NCBI RefSeq assembly: GCF_016907235.1
Contig: NZ_JAFBBO010000001.1
Location: 3,844,001-3,908,000, forward strand
Length of the DNA: 64,000 bases
Reading direction: 5' to 3'
From: Oerskovia jenensis
Lineage (GTDB): Bacteria; Actinomycetota; Actinomycetes; Actinomycetales; Cellulomonadaceae
Part shown: positions 61,701-64,000 of the stretch, in pieces
Layout: every line of letters starts with the position of its first letter
How positions within the stretch are numbered: position 1 is the stretch's first letter
The notes under the pieces: generated by a model
The model's input: the letters and a program-made list of their open reading frames with translations, nothing else
The model's database searches: none
Told to the model about the DNA's origin: nothing
Made by a program: the position numbers and the translations under genes

Positions 61701-64000
61701 GCGGGCACCGTCGAGCTGCGTCGTGACGCTCCCGACGGCGAGCTGCTCGCCACGGCCTCCGTCCCGGAGACCGGGCTGGGTACCTTCACCGACGTGCGCG
61801 TCGACGTGGCGGACCCGGGCGAGAGCTTCACGCTGTACGTCGTGTTCCCCGGTGCGGGCGAGCGTCGCCTGAACTTCATCGAGGCGCACGGCAAGGGCAT
61901 CTCGGCCACGACCCGTCCCGAGGTCGTCGTGACCGCTCCCGAGGCGGGCGTCCAGCTCGAGCAGGGCCCGATCACGGTCACCGCGGACGCGACCGACGCA
62001 GAGAACACGGTCACCCAGGTCGAGTTCTTCGTGAACGGCCAGTCGATCGGCACGGACACGTCCGCGCCGTACACGACGACGTGGAACGCCACGGCGGACA
62101 ACTACTACAAGCTGACCGCGGTCGCCACGAACGACAAGGGGCTCACCACGAAGTCCCGCATCGTCATGGCGCAGGTCGGTGACCTGTTCGCCGGCATGAA
62201 GACCTTCACCAACGCGAACGGCACGTTCGAGCAGCTCTCCGAGGGCAAGTACCTCGTGAGCTCGGCGGGTGCCAACATGTGGCAGGGCACCGACGAGTAC
62301 TCGGCCATCTACAAGGAGGCCGGCGCGGACGAGAAGTGGTCCGCGACGGTCAAGGTCAACAGCCAGGGCAACACCAACGGGTCCGCCAAGGCGGGTCTCA
62401 TCGTCCGCAACGACGTGACGCAGCCGGGCAAGTCGCCGGGCTACGCGGCCCTGGGCATCCGCCCGAGCGGCGGCTTCGAGTGGCTGCGCGGCAACGCCGC
62501 GGGGCAGCTCGTGACCTCCTCGGCGGCCAGCTCGACGAGCTACCCCGCGTGGGTGCGGATCGAGCGCGACGGTGACCTGTACACCGCGTCGTGGAGCAAG
62601 GACGGCGAGAACTTCACCCAGATCGGCGACCCGGTGTCCCTGCCGGGAGCGGCGTCGGTCCAGGACGTCGGTCTCTTCGTGACGGCGCACAGCTCGAACC
62701 AGAGCGCGGTCGAGTTCCAGGACTTCTCGTTCGACGACGACCCTGTCGACCCGACCGAGCCCGGGACGGACACCCCGCCGCAGTGCGCGGCACAGAAGTC
62801 GGACGACTTCGACGCCGCGGACATCAACACCGGTCGCTGGACCGTGGTGCGCACCGCACCCGGGACGTCGATCACGGTCGCGGACGGCAAGGCGGTCCTG
62901 CCCGTCGTCCAGGGCGACATCAACGAGGCGGTCCCGGGCCCGATCAGCTACCTGGGCCAGCCGGCACCCGCCGGGGCGTGGGAGATCCAGACCAAGGTCG
63001 AGGTCCCGCTCGCACGGCACTGGCAGCACGCGGGTCTCCTCGTGCACGTGAACGACGACGAGTACACCAAGTTCGCGTTCACGAAGAACCAGAACGGCAA
63101 CCGCTTCCTGGAGTTCCAGACCGAGACCGGCGGTGCGCGCACGTGGCACGGCCAGACGAACGTCGCCGCGGACTTCCCGTCGTCGGTGTACCTCAAGCTG
63201 ACCTCCACGGGCACGGCCATCACGGCCGCGTACTCCGCGGACGGCCAGACGTGGACCGCGATCGCGGGCTCCGCCCCGGTCAAGGCGAACGCGACCTTCG
63301 GCGTCATCGCCGCGGGCGACACGGGGACGGCCGACTCGGTCGCCCTGGTCGACTGGTTCAAGGTCACGCCGGACTCCGAGGACGACGGCACCCGAGAGCC
63401 GTCCGACGAGTTCGACGGCACCGCGCTCGACGGCTGCCGCTGGAACGACGTGGTCCGCTACGACGCCTCGAAGGTCGAGGTCGCCGGTGGCGAGCTGCGC
63501 ATCACCACGCAGCCGGGCGACATCAACAACACCAACCCGATCAGCCCGCGCAACTTCGTGCTCCAGGCAGCCCCCGAGGGCGACTGGGTCGCGGAGACGC
63601 GCTTCAAGGCACCGCTGCTGCACCGCTGGCAGTACGCCGGTCTGATGGCCTACGGCGACGACGACAACTACGTCAAGCTCGACGTGGTCGCCAAGAACCA
63701 GCCGGGCACCCCGCTCAACCTGGGTGCGGAGCTCGCGTCGGAGAAGAACGCGGCCTCGAGCGGCGGCAACCGCCAGCTCGAGATCGCCGACACGACCGAG
63801 TCGGGCTACTGGTACCTGCGCATGGAGAAGGTGGGCAGCACCTACCAGGGCTGGGTCAGCGACGGCGGGGTGAACTGGACGTCCCTCGGGGCGCCCGTCA
63901 CCAACGACGCCGCACTGACGTCCTTCGGTCTCGTGGCCATCGGCCCCGAGCAGGAGGTCCCGGTCACGGTGGCGTTCGACTGGTTCCACGTCACCACGGG
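58728..64000 (+). CDS. Giant secreted ThuA - PQQ sugar dehydrogenase - PKD - DUF1349 protein, operon 2 (right end cut)
   Basis: An ATG at 58728 opens a frame that runs uninterrupted to the window edge (at least 1757 codons); the stop lies outside. Signal peptide residues 1-34 (LPLRGRAVAALTIGALAFTL...AAAH). Domains follow: ThuA 44-270 (KVLIFTKTTQFRHSEAIT, VQHIVGGVQWASG); glucose/sorbosone dehydrogenase 285-733 with DEPGHTGGSLIF (His413) and GFRNPFRF (Arg508) at the PQQ-enzyme catalytic positions; PKD 743-820; a GHDAHAHPSEPLHG linker domain; a CBM6-like sheet (about 934-1058); an Ig-like Big_9 type domain (1063-1140). Three DUF1349/concanavalin-like modules then start at about 1147, 1358 and 1560, the last cut by the edge. 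It parallels the 1843-residue protein of operon 1 but differs in the order and number of tail modules. Confidence 0.88.
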   Translation, partial: MKAARLPLRGRAVAALTIGALAFTLAPATMAAAHDGPHAPGDDRKVLIFTKTTQFRHSEAITQGTPVLEAAFADVGIASDHTEDSSVFTDAGLAEYDALVMFQTSGDPWNADQKAALERYQQAGGGIVAIHNATDMRGNYGWWDDMIGALMPGHAATGNSPGLPGTVRVEDRVHPSTSHLDQRWNRADEWYNYSANVRGSAHVLATMDESTYDAGGNKMGADHPISWCKPYDGGRAWMTGMGHFGAHFTGEPDLVQHIVGGVQWASGQVAGDCGGTDWGQFEKVALDTNTSAPFGMDVAPDGRVFFTELVRGQIRVYDPRTQNTSTAITIPVYSGGEDGLLGIALDKDFATNGYLYQYYSPASADDTNPENFFNRISRFTVTDGGPGGTVIDPASEKVLIEVPAGRLPDEPGHTGGSLIFDDRTGDLYIGVGDDVNPHSEPSGGYAPLSERDGRLHDARATSANTNDLRGKVLRIHPEADGTYTIPEGNLFAPGTDKTLPEIYAMGFRNPFRFTIDPATGNLGVADYSPDNGSDNLANRGPAGIAEWNYIQEPGFFGWPLCMGKNEPFRDVDYRTNPVTVGANFDCANPVNDSILNTGLTQLPAAQPADMYYGYQRTSAPGVINAGGGLAPMGGPFYSYDADLVSDTKFPEYYDGKPFFYEWARNKMYSIDLKDATPKGAAVEKVNPFLSNEQFLAPIDSTFGPEGALYVLDWGGGFGRDNPNSGLHRIDYISGSRSPVAKPAATPDSGTAPLTVTFDGAASTDPENETLTYAWDFDGDGTTDSTEAAPSHTYTANGVYDARLTVSDPSGKVGTATVPITVGNTRPEVDFNLPPTGSFFDFGDRIDWDVEVSDAEDSSIVDENVIIQPALGHDAHAHPSEPLHGTTGSVETGLGGGHGEDMNVFYVLDARYTDGGGEGDVPALTGSDTTLVFGKKREAEFQTATQGTTQLPSRDVEGGGSVITGKDGAWSSYDPFNLHQISALSLRVSAAQAGTVELRRDAPDGELLATASVPETGLGTFTDVRVDVADPGESFTLYVVFPGAGERRLNFIEAHGKGISATTRPEVVVTAPEAGVQLEQGPITVTADATDAENTVTQVEFFVNGQSIGTDTSAPYTTTWNATADNYYKLTAVATNDKGLTTKSRIVMAQVGDLFAGMKTFTNANGTFEQLSEGKYLVSSAGANMWQGTDEYSAIYKEAGADEKWSATVKVNSQGNTNGSAKAGLIVRNDVTQPGKSPGYAALGIRPSGGFEWLRGNAAGQLVTSSAASSTSYPAWVRIERDGDLYTASWSKDGENFTQIGDPVSLPGAASVQDVGLFVTAHSSNQSAVEFQDFSFDDDPVDPTEPGTDTPPQCAAQKSDDFDAADINTGRWTVVRTAPGTSITVADGKAVLPVVQGDINEAVPGPISYLGQPAPAGAWEIQTKVEVPLARHWQHAGLLVHVNDDEYTKFAFTKNQNGNRFLEFQTETGGARTWHGQTNVAADFPSSVYLKLTSTGTAITAAYSADGQTWTAIAGSAPVKANATFGVIAAGDTGTADSVALVDWFKVTPDSEDDGTREPSDEFDGTALDGCRWNDVVRYDASKVEVAGGELRITTQPGDINNTNPISPRNFVLQAAPEGDWVAETRFKAPLLHRWQYAGLMAYGDDDNYVKLDVVAKNQPGTPLNLGAELASEKNAASSGGNRQLEIADTTESGYWYLRMEKVGSTYQGWVSDGGVNWTSLGAPVTNDAALTSFGLVAIGPEQEVPVTVAFDWFHVTT

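Noticed and set aside
58473-63989. A long open frame of 1838 codons on the minus strand
   Set aside because: It is the antisense of the giant gene starting at 58728. The + strand frame has signal peptide, ThuA and dehydrogenase motifs. The minus-strand translation is Arg/Val/Asp-rich without motifs, a common effect of biased codons in GC-rich DNA.

Overview
The window is GC-rich, densely coded DNA from an actinobacterium, most likely a member of the Cellulomonas/Oerskovia/Cellulosimicrobium group of Micrococcales. That placement is an inference from codon use, frequent GTG starts, 4-nt ATGA/GTGA gene overlaps, glycogen enzymes, and a fermentative adhE behind a textbook Rex site. No tRNA, rRNA, CRISPR array, transposase or prophage gene was seen. 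The 43 protein genes listed cover nearly all of the window, and two are cut by its ends (a glucan phosphorylase tail on the left, a giant secreted protein on the right).

Left part (1-33 kb), mostly housekeeping and central carbon: glgP tail; a DUF559/AbiEi-like protein; a membrane protein-lipoprotein pair; an FAD-dependent dehydrogenase; glgX with a LacI-type palindrome over its start; etfBA; a phosphotransferase; cysteine desulfurase-mnmA (translationally coupled) and a methionine-synthase-like protein; a two-component system divergent from a four-gene lipoprotein/adaptor/ATPase/permease export operon; beta-phosphoglucomutase-like HAD plus GH65 phosphorylase; prolyl oligopeptidase; adhE; ligA.

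Right part (33-64 kb), an accessory sugar region: a DapA-like protein and a MetE-like protein lead into a minus-strand ROK regulator-ThuA pair. Divergent from it is operon 1 (sugar ABC ATPase, permease, binding lipoprotein, Gfo/Idh oxidoreductase, a 1843-residue secreted protein, a CopC-like protein, and a xylose-isomerase-like TIM barrel). Operon 2 follows (Gfo/Idh oxidoreductase, ABC ATPase, two permeases, binding lipoprotein, a ketose-3-epimerase-like TIM barrel, and a second giant secreted protein running off the window). Both giants combine signal peptide, ThuA domain, PQQ-type glucose/sorbosone dehydrogenase propeller, PKD, CBM6-like and DUF1349/concanavalin-like modules. The two operons share an almost identical promoter-operator block (dyad CTTyTG-N12-CAnAAG over a TTGAC -35 box), and both first genes appear to be leaderless. 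I read this as one regulon, probably controlled by the ROK protein: surface-bound oxidation of a glycan or oligosaccharide, import of the oxidised product, and intracellular re-reduction or isomerisation. The substrate is unknown.

A second notable structure is a family of four nested double hairpins built from GAGGTAGAGG arms, lying at gene 3' ends. In three cases the TAG stop codon of the adjoining gene lies inside a repeat arm.
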